DNA of 64,000 nt, taken from NCBI RefSeq assembly GCF_003049705.1, contig NZ_PIRF01000008.1:1-64000 (forward strand). Reading direction: 5' to 3'. This DNA comes from Campylobacter concisus (GTDB lineage: Bacteria > Campylobacterota > Campylobacteria > Campylobacterales > Campylobacteraceae). Under the pieces are notes generated by a model, which had not been told where the DNA came from, did no database searches, and saw only the letters and a list, made by a program, of their open reading frames with translations. Positions 1 to 8,807 of the stretch are shown piece by piece. The position numbers were made by a program, and so were the translations under genes. Within the stretch, counting starts at the first letter, position 1. Each line of letters starts with the position of its first letter.

Positions 1-333
1 TTATTAGAATTTATCCTTGCAATTATTGATATTTCAGTAAGGAGATAAAATTTTTAATAATACTTTATGTTACTTTTTTACTCAAATATTTAAAAACAAT
101 TTTACTTTGTTTTCTTTAGCTTTTTTGATAACTACTCTAAAATTTTTAAATTTTATTAAATAGTATTTTCTTTTAAAATCGTGCTTCGTAAGAAAATTAA
201 TATTTTTATGTAGAAAAATATTTACATTTTTAGCTTAAGTTTTTTGAAATTTTTGTAAATGTAAATCAGTTGTAAATAAGTTTTACAAGGTTAATATCAA
301 TTAAATTTGTTTTAAATCTTTAAAGGAGAAAGA
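1..333. promoter_or_regulatory. AT-rich leader upstream of napA with two inverted repeats
   Basis: No convincing gene lies here; forward frame 1 is open only for the first 15 codons and could be the tail of a gene starting outside the window, but nothing identifies it. Two inverted repeats stand out. TTGTAAA (270-276) and TTTACAA (282-288) form a perfect 7-bp palindrome with a 5-bp spacer about 45 bp before the napA start. ATTTACAT (220-227) and ATGTAAAT (259-266) form a wider pair. Both share the TTTACA/TGTAAA core, so they may be operator sites for a regulator of nitrate respiration. This is inference; no FNR-type TTGAT-N4-ATCAA site was found. An AAAGGAG ribosome-binding site at about 321-327 precedes napA. 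Confidence 0.45.
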
Positions 334-3114
334 ATGAATCGACGAGAATTCATAAAAAGTGCTGCGGCTAGTGCTGCTTGTGCTAGTGCTGGTATAGCTG
401 TACCAAGCTCGCTAAGTGCAGCAAACGAAGCTGAAAAAGGCTGGCGCTGGGATAAGGCCGCTTGTAGGTTTTGTGGGACAGGCTGTGGCATCATGGTCGC
501 CACAAAAGAAGGCAAGATAGTAGCTGTAAAAGGAGATCCAGAAGCACCAGTAAATCGTGGTCTAAACTGCATTAAAGGCTATTTTAATGCTAAGATCATG
601 TACGGCGAGGATAGGATCACTCATCCGCTTTTACGTGTAAATGAAAAAGGCGAATTTGATAAAAAAGGTAAATTTAAGCAAGTAAGCTGGAAGCAAGCAT
701 TTGATGTTATGGAGGCTCAGTTTAGAAAAGCATATGATGAGCTAGGACCTCATGGTATCGGAGTTCTAGGTTCTGGTCAATATACAATTCCAGAAGGTTA
801 CGCTGCTGTTAAACTTATAAAAGGTGGCTTTAGAAGCAATAGCATCGATCCAAACGCAAGACACTGCATGGCAAGTGCGGTTGTTGGCTTTATGCAAGTT
901 TTTGGCATAGACGAGCCATCAGGCTGTTTTGATGATATCGAACTAACTGATACTATCGTGGCTTGGGGCGCAAATATGGCCGAGATGCACCCGATACTTT
1001 GGGCACGCGTAAGCGATAGAAAGCTTAGCGATCCTGATAGAGTAAAGGTCGTAAATTTAAGCACCTACTCAACTAGAACATCAAATTTAGCTGACATCGA
1101 GATCATCTTTGCTCCGTCATCTGACCTTGCTATCTGGAACTACATCGCTCGCGAGATAGTTTATAACCACCCAGAGATGATCGATGAAGAATTTGTTAAA
1201 AAACACTGTGTATTTACAACTGGTCCAGCCGATATCGGATATGGTCTTCGTCCAGACATTAATCATAAAAAATATGCTCCAAGCGAGCTAGACACTGCTG
1301 CTACTGAGAAGTCAAAGGTGCTAAGTGAAGCTGAGGGTGTTACGCTTTCTTATCTTGGACTAAAAGCTGGCGATACGCTAGAAAATAAAAATGCTGCAAA
1401 ATCTGGCGCACATTGGCAAATAACATTTGAAGAGTTTAAAAAAGCTCTTGCGCCTTACACACTTGACTTTACAGCAAAGGTGGCAAAGGGCGATCCAAAC
1501 GAAGATATAGAAGAATTTAAGAAAAAACTAAAAGTACTTGCTGATCTTTACATCGAGAAAAACCGCAAAGTCGTAAGTTTTTGGACGATGGGCTTTAACC
1601 AACACCAACGTGGTACATGGGTAAATGAGCAAGCTTATATGGTTCATTTCTTGCTTGGTAAACAAGCACTTCCAGGCTCAGGAGCGTTTTCTCTAACTGG
1701 CCAACCAAGTGCGTGTGGAACTGCAAGAGAGGTTGGAACATTTGTTCACCGCTTACCAGCTGACATGGTTATCGAAAATCCAAAACATAGAGAGATAACT
1801 GAAAAAATTTGGAAACTTCCTGCTGGAACACTAAGTGGCGTACTCGCTTCTCACTACGTAAAAATGATGCGTGATCTTGAAGATGGTAAGGTTAAATTTA
1901 TATGGGTTCAAGTAAATAATCCATGGCAAAATACTGCAAATGCAAACCACTGGATCAAAGCAGCTCGTGAGATGGACAATTTCATCGTTGTAAGCGATCC
2001 TTATCCAGGAATTTCTGCAAAAGTGGCTGATCTTATCCTCCCAACTGCGATGATCTATGAAAAATGGGGTGCTTACGGTAACGCTGAGAGAAGAACACAA
2101 CACTGGAGACAGCAAGTACTTCCTGTTGGTGAAGCGATGCCTGATATTTGGCAAATGATGGAATTTAGCAAGCGCTTTAAGCTAAAAGATGTTTGGGGTG
2201 AGAAAAAAGTAAATGATAAAGTGACACTTCCAAATGTGCTTGATGCTGCAAAAGCTATGGGATATAGCGAAGAAGATACGCTATTTGATGTACTTTTTGC
2301 TAACGAAGAGGCTAAGAAATTTAGTGCAAACGATCCTATTATGGAAAACTACGACAATACAGAAGTGTTTGGTGATAGCAGAAAAGTGATCGGCTCAGAT
2401 GGTAAAGAATTTAAAGGATATGGATTTTTCGTCCACAAATATCTTTGGGAAGAGTATAGAAAATTTGGCGTTGGACATGGTCACGACCTAGCTGACTTTG
2501 ACACTTACCACAGAGTAAGAGGTCTTAGATGGCCAGTTGTTGATGGTAAAGAGACTCAGTGGAGATTTAATACTAAATTCGATCCATATGCTAAAAAAGC
2601 TGCTCCAAATGAGAAATTTGCATTCTACGGCAACAAAAATGCAGCACTTCCAACAGGTGATCTAAAAGGCGTACAAAATAAAGAGAAAACATCTCTTGCG
2701 AACAAAGCAAAAATTTTCTTCCGCCCTTACATGGATCCATGCGAGATGCCAAGCAAAGATTATCCATTCTGGCTATGTACTGGTCGTGTGCTAGAGCACT
2801 GGCATACAGGTACGATGACTATGCGTGTTCCTGAGCTTTATAGAGCTGTTCCAGAGGCGCTTTGCTATATGCACGAAGATGACGCTAAAAAACTTGGCGT
2901 GCTTCAAAATGAGGTCGTTTGGGTCGAATCACGCCGTGGCAAGGTAAAAGCAAGAGTCGATCTAAAAGGTAGAAATAAGCCGCCACTAGGACTTGTTTAT
3001 GTGCCTTTCTTTGATGAAAACGTTTATATAAATAAAGTATGTCTTGACGCTACTTGCCCAATCTCAAAAGAGACTGACTATAAAAAGTGTGCGGTTAAAA
3101 TTTATAAGGCGTAA
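334..3114 (+). CDS. napA: Periplasmic nitrate reductase catalytic subunit NapA
   Basis: Reduces nitrate to nitrite in the periplasm using a bis-MGD molybdenum cofactor and one [4Fe-4S] cluster. The 926-residue protein opens with a twin-arginine signal (RREFIK at residues 3-8, likely cleaved near LSA-AN at 29-31), so it is exported folded by Tat. The cluster ligands are visible as Cys44, Cys47, Cys51 and Cys79. Cys178, in the motif ARHCMAS, is the expected molybdenum ligand. Length is typical of the long epsilonproteobacterial NapA. A strong ribosome-binding site lies just upstream. First gene of napAGHBFLD; napG starts 2 bp after its stop. Confidence 0.97.
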   Translation: MNRREFIKSAAASAACASAGIAVPSSLSAANEAEKGWRWDKAACRFCGTGCGIMVATKEGKIVAVKGDPEAPVNRGLNCIKGYFNAKIMYGEDRITHPLLRVNEKGEFDKKGKFKQVSWKQAFDVMEAQFRKAYDELGPHGIGVLGSGQYTIPEGYAAVKLIKGGFRSNSIDPNARHCMASAVVGFMQVFGIDEPSGCFDDIELTDTIVAWGANMAEMHPILWARVSDRKLSDPDRVKVVNLSTYSTRTSNLADIEIIFAPSSDLAIWNYIAREIVYNHPEMIDEEFVKKHCVFTTGPADIGYGLRPDINHKKYAPSELDTAATEKSKVLSEAEGVTLSYLGLKAGDTLENKNAAKSGAHWQITFEEFKKALAPYTLDFTAKVAKGDPNEDIEEFKKKLKVLADLYIEKNRKVVSFWTMGFNQHQRGTWVNEQAYMVHFLLGKQALPGSGAFSLTGQPSACGTAREVGTFVHRLPADMVIENPKHREITEKIWKLPAGTLSGVLASHYVKMMRDLEDGKVKFIWVQVNNPWQNTANANHWIKAAREMDNFIVVSDPYPGISAKVADLILPTAMIYEKWGAYGNAERRTQHWRQQVLPVGEAMPDIWQMMEFSKRFKLKDVWGEKKVNDKVTLPNVLDAAKAMGYSEEDTLFDVLFANEEAKKFSANDPIMENYDNTEVFGDSRKVIGSDGKEFKGYGFFVHKYLWEEYRKFGVGHGHDLADFDTYHRVRGLRWPVVDGKETQWRFNTKFDPYAKKAAPNEKFAFYGNKNAALPTGDLKGVQNKEKTSLANKAKIFFRPYMDPCEMPSKDYPFWLCTGRVLEHWHTGTMTMRVPELYRAVPEALCYMHEDDAKKLGVLQNEVVWVESRRGKVKARVDLKGRNKPPLGLVYVPFFDENVYINKVCLDATCPISKETDYKKCAVKIYKA

Positions 3115-3116
3115 AT

Positions 3117-3884
3117 ATGGCTGATATGGAATTTTCAAGTAGGCGAGAGGCTTTAAAATTTGGAGCTAAGGCAGCGATTTTAGCACTTAGTGGAGGCTTT
3201 ATATGGTCGCTTAGCGCCAAAGCTTCGCCGCTCATGCTTCTTAGACCCCCTGGTGCAAAAAATGAAAAGCAGTTTTTAGAAAGCTGCATTAGATGTGGAC
3301 TTTGTGTCGAGGCATGTCCATTTGACACACTCAAACTTGCCTCTCTAGGAGATGGTGTAAGTATTGGAACGCCTTATTTTGAGCCTAGAAAAATTCCTTG
3401 CTATATGTGCGAAAATATTCCTTGTGTGCCAGTTTGCCCAACTGGCGCCTTGGATGTAAATTTGGTAAGCACAAACGATAAACTCGATATAAATAAGGCC
3501 AAGATGGGCGTTGCAGTGGTAGACATGAAAAACTGTGTGGCCTATTGGGGCATACAGTGTGATGCTTGTTATAGGGCCTGTCCACTTCTAGATAAGGCTT
3601 TATATCTAGAGTATCGCCGTAACGAAAGAACACAAAAGCATGCCTTTTTACTTCCAGTGGTTGATAGTGATATCTGTACTGGGTGCGGTGTTTGTGAGCG
3701 AGCCTGTATCACCAAAAAAGCGGCTATTACCGTGTTAAACCGCGATGCGGTGCTTGGCAAAGTAGGCGATAACTACGTCAAAGGCTGGATAAAAGAAGAT
3801 GAAAGACGCATAGATGATGCAGACAGCAAAATAAAGCTTGACATTAAAAAAGCGACTGATTATCTAAATGGTGGTGAGCTATGA
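3117..3884 (+). CDS. napG: NapG, ferredoxin-type component of quinol dehydrogenase NapGH
   Basis: Periplasmic iron-sulfur protein that passes electrons from menaquinol, through membrane partner NapH, towards NapB/NapA. The 255-residue protein has a Tat-type signal (SSRREALKFG at about 7-16). Four cysteine clusters are visible: residues 57-67 (CIRCGLCVEAC), 95-107, about 142-155 and about 187-197, which fits four [4Fe-4S] clusters. NapG and NapH are known to replace NapC in Campylobacter and Wolinella, and no napC is seen here. The start is 2 bp after the napA stop; the end overlaps napH by 4 bp, so the two are probably translationally coupled. Confidence 0.95.
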   Translation: MADMEFSSRREALKFGAKAAILALSGGFIWSLSAKASPLMLLRPPGAKNEKQFLESCIRCGLCVEACPFDTLKLASLGDGVSIGTPYFEPRKIPCYMCENIPCVPVCPTGALDVNLVSTNDKLDINKAKMGVAVVDMKNCVAYWGIQCDACYRACPLLDKALYLEYRRNERTQKHAFLLPVVDSDICTGCGVCERACITKKAAITVLNRDAVLGKVGDNYVKGWIKEDERRIDDADSKIKLDIKKATDYLNGGEL

Positions 3885-4672
3885 AATTTTTAATCTTAAG
3901 ACGAATAACTCAAATTTCTATCCTAGCACTATTTATCCTAGGAAATTTTTATGGAGTTAAGATACTTAGCGGAAATTTAAGCTCATCTTGGCTTTTTGGA
4001 AAAATTCCACTAAGCGATCCATTTGCTTTGGTTCAAATTTTACTTGCAAGCTTTAGCGCTGGCATAAATGCAATTATTGGAGCTGGCATTATCTTTGCAT
4101 TTTATGCACTGGTTGCTCCAAGAGCGTTTTGTTCGTGGATATGCCCAATAAATTTACTAACCGATATCGCTTTTAAACTAAGAGAGAAATTTGGCTTTAA
4201 GGGCGAAAAAGTCTTAAATGTGAGTAAAAATTTACGTTATTACTTGCTGGCTCTTGCTCTTATATTAAGCCTTGCTTTATCTTATCCAGTATTTGAGAGC
4301 GTTAGCTATATTGGCATTATTCAGCGTGGCATTATTTACGGCTCAGCTAGTGCTTTAGGTATAGCGGTTGCGATCATTGCTTTTGATATGTTTGTGTTAA
4401 AGCGTGGTATTTGTTCGCACGTTTGTCCGCTTGGTGCCTTTTACGCCATCATCTCAAAATTTGCCCTAATTAGAGTAAAACATGATGCCCAGGTTTGCAC
4501 AAAATGCATGAAATGCAAGCTTGTTTGTCCAGAAGTGCAAGTGCTTGACATGATCGGTAAAGAGAGCCGCTCGGTTAGCTCAAGCGAGTGCATAAGCTGT
4601 GGCAGGTGTATTGATGTTTGTGGAGACAGGGCTTTGAAATTTAGTATTAGAAATTTAAGGAGAGAAAAATGA
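3881..4672 (+). CDS. napH: NapH, membrane quinol dehydrogenase subunit
   Basis: Inner-membrane partner of NapG that oxidises menaquinol. The 263 residues contain about four hydrophobic helices (near 10-25, 55-80, 120-137 and 155-175). Two CX3CP motifs (Cys84/Cys88 in CSWICP and Cys178/Cys182 in CSHVCP) are characteristic of NapH. Two C-terminal ferredoxin motifs follow (Cys206/209/212/216 and Cys237/240/243/247), expected on the cytoplasmic side. The gene overlaps napG by 4 bp and napB by 4 bp. Confidence 0.95.
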   Translation: MKFLILRRITQISILALFILGNFYGVKILSGNLSSSWLFGKIPLSDPFALVQILLASFSAGINAIIGAGIIFAFYALVAPRAFCSWICPINLLTDIAFKLREKFGFKGEKVLNVSKNLRYYLLALALILSLALSYPVFESVSYIGIIQRGIIYGSASALGIAVAIIAFDMFVLKRGICSHVCPLGAFYAIISKFALIRVKHDAQVCTKCMKCKLVCPEVQVLDMIGKESRSVSSSECISCGRCIDVCGDRALKFSIRNLRREK

Positions 4673-5196
4673 AAATAAAAATAATGATGCTTGGAGGATT
4701 GTGCGCTGCGTTTTTTGCGGCATGTACTTTTAATAATCCAAGTATTAGTGATTCGCAAATCGGCTTTAGAAATATCGATTTGCTAGACGATAAAGACGTT
4801 GTATTAAAATATGTGAACTACACAAAAGAGCCAGCTGGTATGTCAAAGAAATTTGATAGGTCTTTTGAAAATGCACCGCCATTTATTCCGCACGATACTG
4901 AGGGTTTAGTGCCTATCACAAAGGATATGAATATGTGCGTAACCTGCCATATGCCAGAGTTTGCAAAAGATAGTGGAGCAACACCGATACCATCATCTCA
5001 CCTTTATGACATCAGAAATAAAAAAGATCTTGCAGGCAAGCTTGATGATGAAAGATATAACTGCACAACATGCCACGTTGAGCAACAAACTGGCTTAACT
5101 CAGCTAGTCGGTAATAAATTTAAGCCTGACTTTAGAGATAAAAACGGTACTCATAAGTCAAACTTGCTAGATGTTTTAAACGATGGTGTTAAATAA
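4669..5196 (+). CDS. napB: NapB, dihaem cytochrome c subunit of nitrate reductase
   Basis: Electron-transfer subunit that binds NapA. Two c-haem sites are visible, Cys90-Cys93-His94 (CVTCH) and Cys132-Cys135-His136 (CTTCH). His75 and His111 are candidates for the distal axial ligands. The 175-residue precursor has a hydrophobic leader ending FFAACT; Cys19 resembles a lipobox cysteine although Phe at -3 is not ideal, so NapB could be lipid-anchored rather than freely soluble. Haem would be attached by the CcsBA synthase encoded at 50766-53861. Overlaps napH by 4 bp and shares one base with napF (TAATG). Confidence 0.95.
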   Translation: MKIKIMMLGGLCAAFFAACTFNNPSISDSQIGFRNIDLLDDKDVVLKYVNYTKEPAGMSKKFDRSFENAPPFIPHDTEGLVPITKDMNMCVTCHMPEFAKDSGATPIPSSHLYDIRNKKDLAGKLDDERYNCTTCHVEQQTGLTQLVGNKFKPDFRDKNGTHKSNLLDVLNDGVK

Positions 5197-5663
5197 TGCA
5201 AAGCAGGCGAGAGCTTTTTAGTAAAATTTTGGGGGCAAAATCTGCTCCCAAATTTATAACTCCGCCATTTTTTAGCGGTGAGTTTGACTGCGATGGATGT
5301 GATGCTAGCTGCGTAAATGCTTGTGAAAAAGAGCTTCTTAGCTTTGAAAATGAAAGGGTAGTTTTTAAAGTTAAAAAGCTGGGCTGTGACTTTTGCGAAG
5401 AGTGCGCAAAGGCTTGTGAGAGTCTTGGTAAAAAGACATTAAGCTTAAACTCACCAAAGAGTATAAATGCAAAAGTTAGCATCGATGTTTCTAGCTGTCT
5501 AGCATGGAACGATACAATCTGCTACAACTGCCTTGATGCTTGCAAATTTAAAGCAGTCGAATTTCTTGGTGTTTTTAGACCTATTGTTAATCAAAACTGC
5601 GTAAGTTGCGGCGAGTGCTTTGATGTTTGCTTTAAAAATTCACTTCAAATGGAGGCCTTATGA
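5196..5663 (+). CDS. napF: NapF-type ferredoxin of the nap operon
   Basis: A 155-residue cysteine-rich protein with four [4Fe-4S] ligand sets: Cys32/35/39/43, Cys64/67/70/74, Cys101/109/112/116 and Cys135/138/141/145. It begins MQSRRELFSKIL, which looks like a twin-arginine signal but lacks the hydrophobic stretch, so a cytoplasmic location is expected as for other NapF. In other bacteria NapF helps NapA maturation. It is present in some Campylobacter nap operons and absent from others such as C. jejuni. The start overlaps the napB stop (TAATG); the stop overlaps napL by 4 bp. Confidence 0.88.
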   Translation: MQSRRELFSKILGAKSAPKFITPPFFSGEFDCDGCDASCVNACEKELLSFENERVVFKVKKLGCDFCEECAKACESLGKKTLSLNSPKSINAKVSIDVSSCLAWNDTICYNCLDACKFKAVEFLGVFRPIVNQNCVSCGECFDVCFKNSLQMEAL

Positions 5664-6595
5664 GAGCTTTGTTTTTTATTTTTTGTCTATTAAATTTTAT
5701 CTTTGCAAGCGAGATCACCACTCCATACAAGCAAATAGAGGCTAGTGCAAATGTCCTAAGTACAACGCTAATAAATGGCAAACTCTTTATTGCAACTGAT
5801 GGAGGGACGGTTGAAATTTATGATCCTAAAGAAGATAAATTTGAAGAGATAATAAAAATAGAAGATATAAAAACATACGTTAGCGATCATGAAAGACCAA
5901 AAATTTTAAACGTTGATGAGTTAAATGGCAAGATACTCATCCTAAGTGAGGGTGACTATGCTACAAAGGTGCTTTATATAAGAGAAAATGGGCAGATGAA
6001 AAGCATAAAAATACCAAATCAAGCGACAAAAAAGGCATTATTTTTAGATGACGAGCGTATTGCACTTGCTTCAATCAGTAATGAAATTTACTTTTTAAAC
6101 TTAAAAAGTGGTGAAATTTATGATAGCTTTAAAATTTCAATTGCGATGCTTTCAGATATGGAGATAAATGAAGATAGAAGCACTCTAGCTATCGCTTGCG
6201 AGAGTGGGAAGGTCTACTTTTATAACATAAAAGCTAAAAAAATGGATCAAATTTTAGACATTCATACAGATAATATATACGACATCTCCTATAAAAATGG
6301 TGTCATGATCAGCGGAGGTACCGACAGGATCGTGGGGATATTTTCAGATGGAAGCCTAAAAAAGATAAATACCGGCTTTTTAGTCTATGGTGTCGGCCTT
6401 AGCGATGATGGTAGAGTGGCGGCTTATATGAGTGATGAGATGAGCGATGTAAATTTAGTTGATAGCAAAAGCTTAGAAAATATCGCAATGCTAAAAACTG
6501 GACAAAGCACGATAAATAGCATAGTTTTTATAAGTGATAACGAAGTCGTAACTTCAGCCTATGAGAATAAAATTTTGTTTTGGAGAATTAAATGA
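5660..6595 (+). CDS. napL: NapL, nap-operon beta-propeller protein
   Basis: A 311-residue protein with a clear Sec signal peptide (about residues 1-17, ending FAS) followed by repeated blades in the WD40/YVTN style, for example DGGTVEIYDPK, ESGKVYFYNIK and AYENKILFWRIK. NapL occurs between napB/F and napD in Campylobacterota; its exact role in NapA activity is not settled. The match is to position and fold rather than catalytic residues, as none are expected. Overlaps napF by 4 bp and napD by 4 bp. Confidence 0.85.
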   Translation: MRALFFIFCLLNFIFASEITTPYKQIEASANVLSTTLINGKLFIATDGGTVEIYDPKEDKFEEIIKIEDIKTYVSDHERPKILNVDELNGKILILSEGDYATKVLYIRENGQMKSIKIPNQATKKALFLDDERIALASISNEIYFLNLKSGEIYDSFKISIAMLSDMEINEDRSTLAIACESGKVYFYNIKAKKMDQILDIHTDNIYDISYKNGVMISGGTDRIVGIFSDGSLKKINTGFLVYGVGLSDDGRVAAYMSDEMSDVNLVDSKSLENIAMLKTGQSTINSIVFISDNEVVTSAYENKILFWRIK

Positions 6596-6933
6596 ATATT
6601 TCAAGTTTAATAGTTTATACGGACAATAAAAATGAAAGTGTAAAAAACGAAATAAAAAAGCTAAAAGAGTGTGAAATAATAACCGATGCAGACGATAGAA
6701 TCGTAGTGGTAGTTAGCTCAGATAGTATTGAAGATGAGATAAAAAATTTTAAAAAGATAGAAGCTATCAGTGGAGTAGTGAGTGTTGCGATGGTTTACAG
6801 CTATCAAGAAGATGCCGAAGAAAATAGGAAAAAGCTAGAAGAAAATGGCAAGATAAGTGAAATTTTAACAAGTGATGAGGTAAAGGCTGAGGATATTACT
6901 TATGGCGGCAGCGTGCATCATAGAGTGAAATAG
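6592..6933 (+). CDS. napD: NapD, NapA-specific Tat signal chaperone
   Basis: Cytoplasmic chaperone that binds the twin-arginine signal of NapA and holds back export until the cofactor is inserted. The 113-residue protein starts MNISSLIVYTDNKN and carries the alternating beta-alpha pattern of the NapD ferredoxin-like fold (IVVVVSSDSIEDEIKNFKKI, then VVSVAMVYSYQED near residue 65). It is slightly longer than many NapD proteins and has an acidic tail. Last gene of the operon; a hairpin follows at 6949-6987. Confidence 0.85.
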   Translation: MNISSLIVYTDNKNESVKNEIKKLKECEIITDADDRIVVVVSSDSIEDEIKNFKKIEAISGVVSVAMVYSYQEDAEENRKKLEENGKISEILTSDEVKAEDITYGGSVHHRVK

Positions 6934-6948
6934 CAAAACCAAATTTCC

Positions 6949-6987
6949 GGCTTTTGCATTATCATTAAAATTCATAGTGCAAAAGCC
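6949..6987 (+). terminator. Inverted repeat after napD, probable operon terminator
   Basis: GGCTTTTGCA at 6949-6958 is the exact reverse complement of TGCAAAAGCC at 6978-6987, giving a 10-bp stem with a 19-base loop, followed by TACTTTTCG. The loop is long and the T-run short, so it may be a weak terminator or an RNA-stability hairpin. The rest of the 295-bp gap before the next stop codon holds no gene. Confidence 0.5.
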
Positions 6988-7191
6988 TACTTTTCGTACA
7001 GATCTTCTTAATAAATTCATTGCTAGTACTGCTTATATTTAATTAATTTTGTTTGGTTTGTAGATTAAATTTATGTTCAAGGGTTAATAGATTTTGGGTG
7101 AAAAAATCACTCAGCGAGCATTAAAATCAAAAACATAACAAGTGAATTAATTTTAGTTTAGAAGATCTTGAGATGATATTTGCATAAAGAA

Positions 7192-7220
7192 TTTTAGTAG
7201 GCCATTTTGGCTTACTAAAA
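7192..7220 (-). terminator. Intrinsic terminator of the copper operon
   Basis: A 12-bp stem (7192-7203 pairing with 7209-7220, with one G-T pair) closes a 5-base loop. Read on the minus strand it starts 8 bases after the stop codon of the SCO1 gene, and the stem begins and ends with T/A runs, as in intrinsic terminators. Confidence 0.75.
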
Positions 7221-7228
7221 TTTCCAGC

Positions 7229-7771
7229 CTAAGGTCTATCTTTGATCAAATTTAATAAATTTTCTCCAATGTTTTCATTTGTTAGATTTGAAATTTCTTT
7301 ATAAAAATTTCCTTTTTTGTCTATTAAATATATTGAAGAGCTGTGAGCAACAGAATAGCCCATGGCTGAGTTTTCAAGACGGACTTTTTGAAATTTTACA
7401 CCATAGGTTTTTGCCACTTCTTTTAAGGCATTTAGTTTTAATCCATCGGCATCTTTGTAGAAATTTTTTGCCATTAGAGTTAAATTTTCAGGAGTGTCGC
7501 GTTCAGGATCAAGCGTAATAAAAAGTAGCTCAAAGTCATCTCTTTTTAATTTATTTAGCTCATCACCAATCAAAGAGAGTGCAGTAGGGCAGACATCGGG
7601 GCAAAAAAGATAACCAAAATATATAACTTTGTACTTTCCGTCGTAATTTTTAAGACTTACTTCACCATTTTGTGAAAGTGCCTTAAAATCATACTTGTTT
7701 GGCTTTATCAGCAAAAGTGCAACACCTATACAAATTAAGATTATTATTAAGCCCCAAAATGCCTTTTTCAT
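7229..7771 (-). CDS. SCO1/SenC/PrrC family copper chaperone
   Basis: Membrane-anchored thioredoxin-fold protein of the SCO family, which delivers copper to, or keeps reduced, the Cu site of haem-copper oxidases. In the 180 residues an N-terminal anchor (about 5-22) is followed by the copper-binding motif CPDVC (Cys57 and Cys61) and by His143 in VAHSSSIYL, the third copper ligand. The LDPERDTP motif near residue 88 is also typical. It is the last gene of a three-gene minus-strand operon with a PCu(A)C protein, which supports cytochrome oxidase maturation as the role. Confidence 0.92.
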   Translation of the reverse strand: MKKAFWGLIIILICIGVALLLIKPNKYDFKALSQNGEVSLKNYDGKYKVIYFGYLFCPDVCPTALSLIGDELNKLKRDDFELLFITLDPERDTPENLTLMAKNFYKDADGLKLNALKEVAKTYGVKFQKVRLENSAMGYSVAHSSSIYLIDKKGNFYKEISNLTNENIGENLLNLIKDRP

Positions 7772-7780
7772 CGTTACCCT

Positions 7781-8248
7781 CTATAATTTTAGATCAAGAT
7801 CTACAAAAAAACCAGTTTCTTTTTCGTCATCAAGCACTTTAAATCTATATCTCATAAGCTCGACAACGCAAGCACTTAGCACTACTTGAGCAGTTAAGTT
7901 ATCACCTCTTGGCTCAAGTCTTGCTTTGATTGATCCCATATTCATATTTATGCCATCTATCTCAAGACTAGGATTTTTTAGCCCTAAATTTTTACCGTTA
8001 ATGATTTTAAAGCTAAAAGGCCTCATAGCATAAATAGGTCTTGGTGAGATGTCTATTTTTAGCTTTACGCCTTTAAATTCCATCTCACAAGATTTATTGT
8101 TTAGATCACATCTTAAAGGATCTAGCGATGTGTTTACATCGGCAAATTCAGGTGGGTCTTCTTTACTTGTTGTCATAAGCTTATAGCCTATCGAAAAAGC
8201 ACCTAGAACAATAAAGATAAATGAAAAAATAATTATGATTTTTTTCAT
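7781..8248 (-). CDS. Membrane-anchored FixH-like protein of the copper operon
   Basis: A 155-residue protein with one N-terminal transmembrane helix (about 3-23) and a periplasmic domain rich in beta strands. Two cysteines, Cys48 and Cys54 (RCDLNNKSC), and a methionine-rich DGINMNMGSIKARL segment could bind copper, though this is only inference. The segment resembles the MxMG region of FixH-like proteins and the gene sits between a PCu(A)C and a SCO1 gene, so help with copper delivery is likely. It overlaps the upstream gene by one base (TAATG). Confidence 0.55.
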   Translation of the reverse strand: MKKIIIIFSFIFIVLGAFSIGYKLMTTSKEDPPEFADVNTSLDPLRCDLNNKSCEMEFKGVKLKIDISPRPIYAMRPFSFKIINGKNLGLKNPSLEIDGINMNMGSIKARLEPRGDNLTAQVVLSACVVELMRYRFKVLDDEKETGFFVDLDLKL

Positions 8249-8670
8249 TATTTAAAGTTTTTAGTTACTCCGATATTATCAAGCTTTATGCTCTCGCCAT
8301 TGCTAAATTTTAGCTCTAAATCAACTTTATCACCATCTTTTAATGGTTTATTTAGATCCATAAGCATAATGTGTAGACCGCCAGGAGCTAGTTTTGTTTC
8401 GCCATTTTTTGGGATCACTGCATCTTCGATTTGAACCATAGCCATCATGCCATCATTCATTTTGTGTGTATGAATTTCTGTACTTTTGCAAACGCTTGAG
8501 TGAGCACCAATAAGCTTTACATCAGAATTTGAAGCATTTTTTATATCCATAAAAATTGCACTGTTGTTTGTGCCAGGTTTTGTATCTCTAGCTCTAACAT
8601 TCTCTAGGCTGATATCAGCCGCCATAAGAGCAGAAGCTGCAAACATCGCACCAAAAACGATTTTTTTCAT
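8248..8670 (-). CDS. Periplasmic copper chaperone of the PCu(A)C family
   Basis: A 140-residue secreted protein with a Sec signal (about 1-17, ending LMA-A). The family carries copper by His/Met ligands; here they are seen in AHSSVC, EIHTHKMNDGMM and GLHIMLMDL. PCu(A)C proteins pass copper to SCO or directly to the CuA or CuB site of oxidases. First gene of the minus-strand operon with the FixH-like and SCO1 genes, and read away from the Csd6-like gene at 8808, so 8671-8807 should hold divergent promoters. Confidence 0.9.
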   Translation of the reverse strand: MKKIVFGAMFAASALMAADISLENVRARDTKPGTNNSAIFMDIKNASNSDVKLIGAHSSVCKSTEIHTHKMNDGMMAMVQIEDAVIPKNGETKLAPGGLHIMLMDLNKPLKDGDKVDLELKFSNGESIKLDNIGVTKNFK

Positions 8671-8767
8671 ATTTTTCCTTTGTGATAAAATTAATAATGG
8701 TTTTCACATTATACATTTAGAACTACTTAATTTACCTTTAAAATCTAAAAATATAAATTTTTTAGGA

Positions 8768-8773
8768 TATAAT
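8768..8773 (+). promoter_or_regulatory. Sigma-70 -10 box ahead of the Csd6/Pgp2-like gene
   Basis: TATAAT lies 35 bases before the ATG at 8808 in the intergenic region between two diverging genes. Campylobacter housekeeping promoters need a strong -10 and often lack a clear -35, which fits the AT-rich sequence upstream. Confidence 0.55.
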
Positions 8774-8807
8774 TACGGACTAAATTTTACTTTTTGGGAT
8801 ATTTCAC

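Noticed and set aside
1..48. Short open frame at the left edge (15 codons then TAA)
   Set aside because: Too short to identify; could be the tail of a gene outside the window or chance in AT-rich DNA.
1831..2154. Opposite-strand open frame inside napA, and many similar ones inside rpoB, rpoC, fusA and rplL
   Set aside because: They are antisense or shifted frames of strongly conserved genes, lack ribosome-binding sites and resemble no family.
6998..7174. AGATCTTC and GAAGATCT blocks about 150 bp apart between napD and the SCO1 gene
   Set aside because: Too short and too far apart to argue for an attachment site or element; no integrase or repeat border is present.
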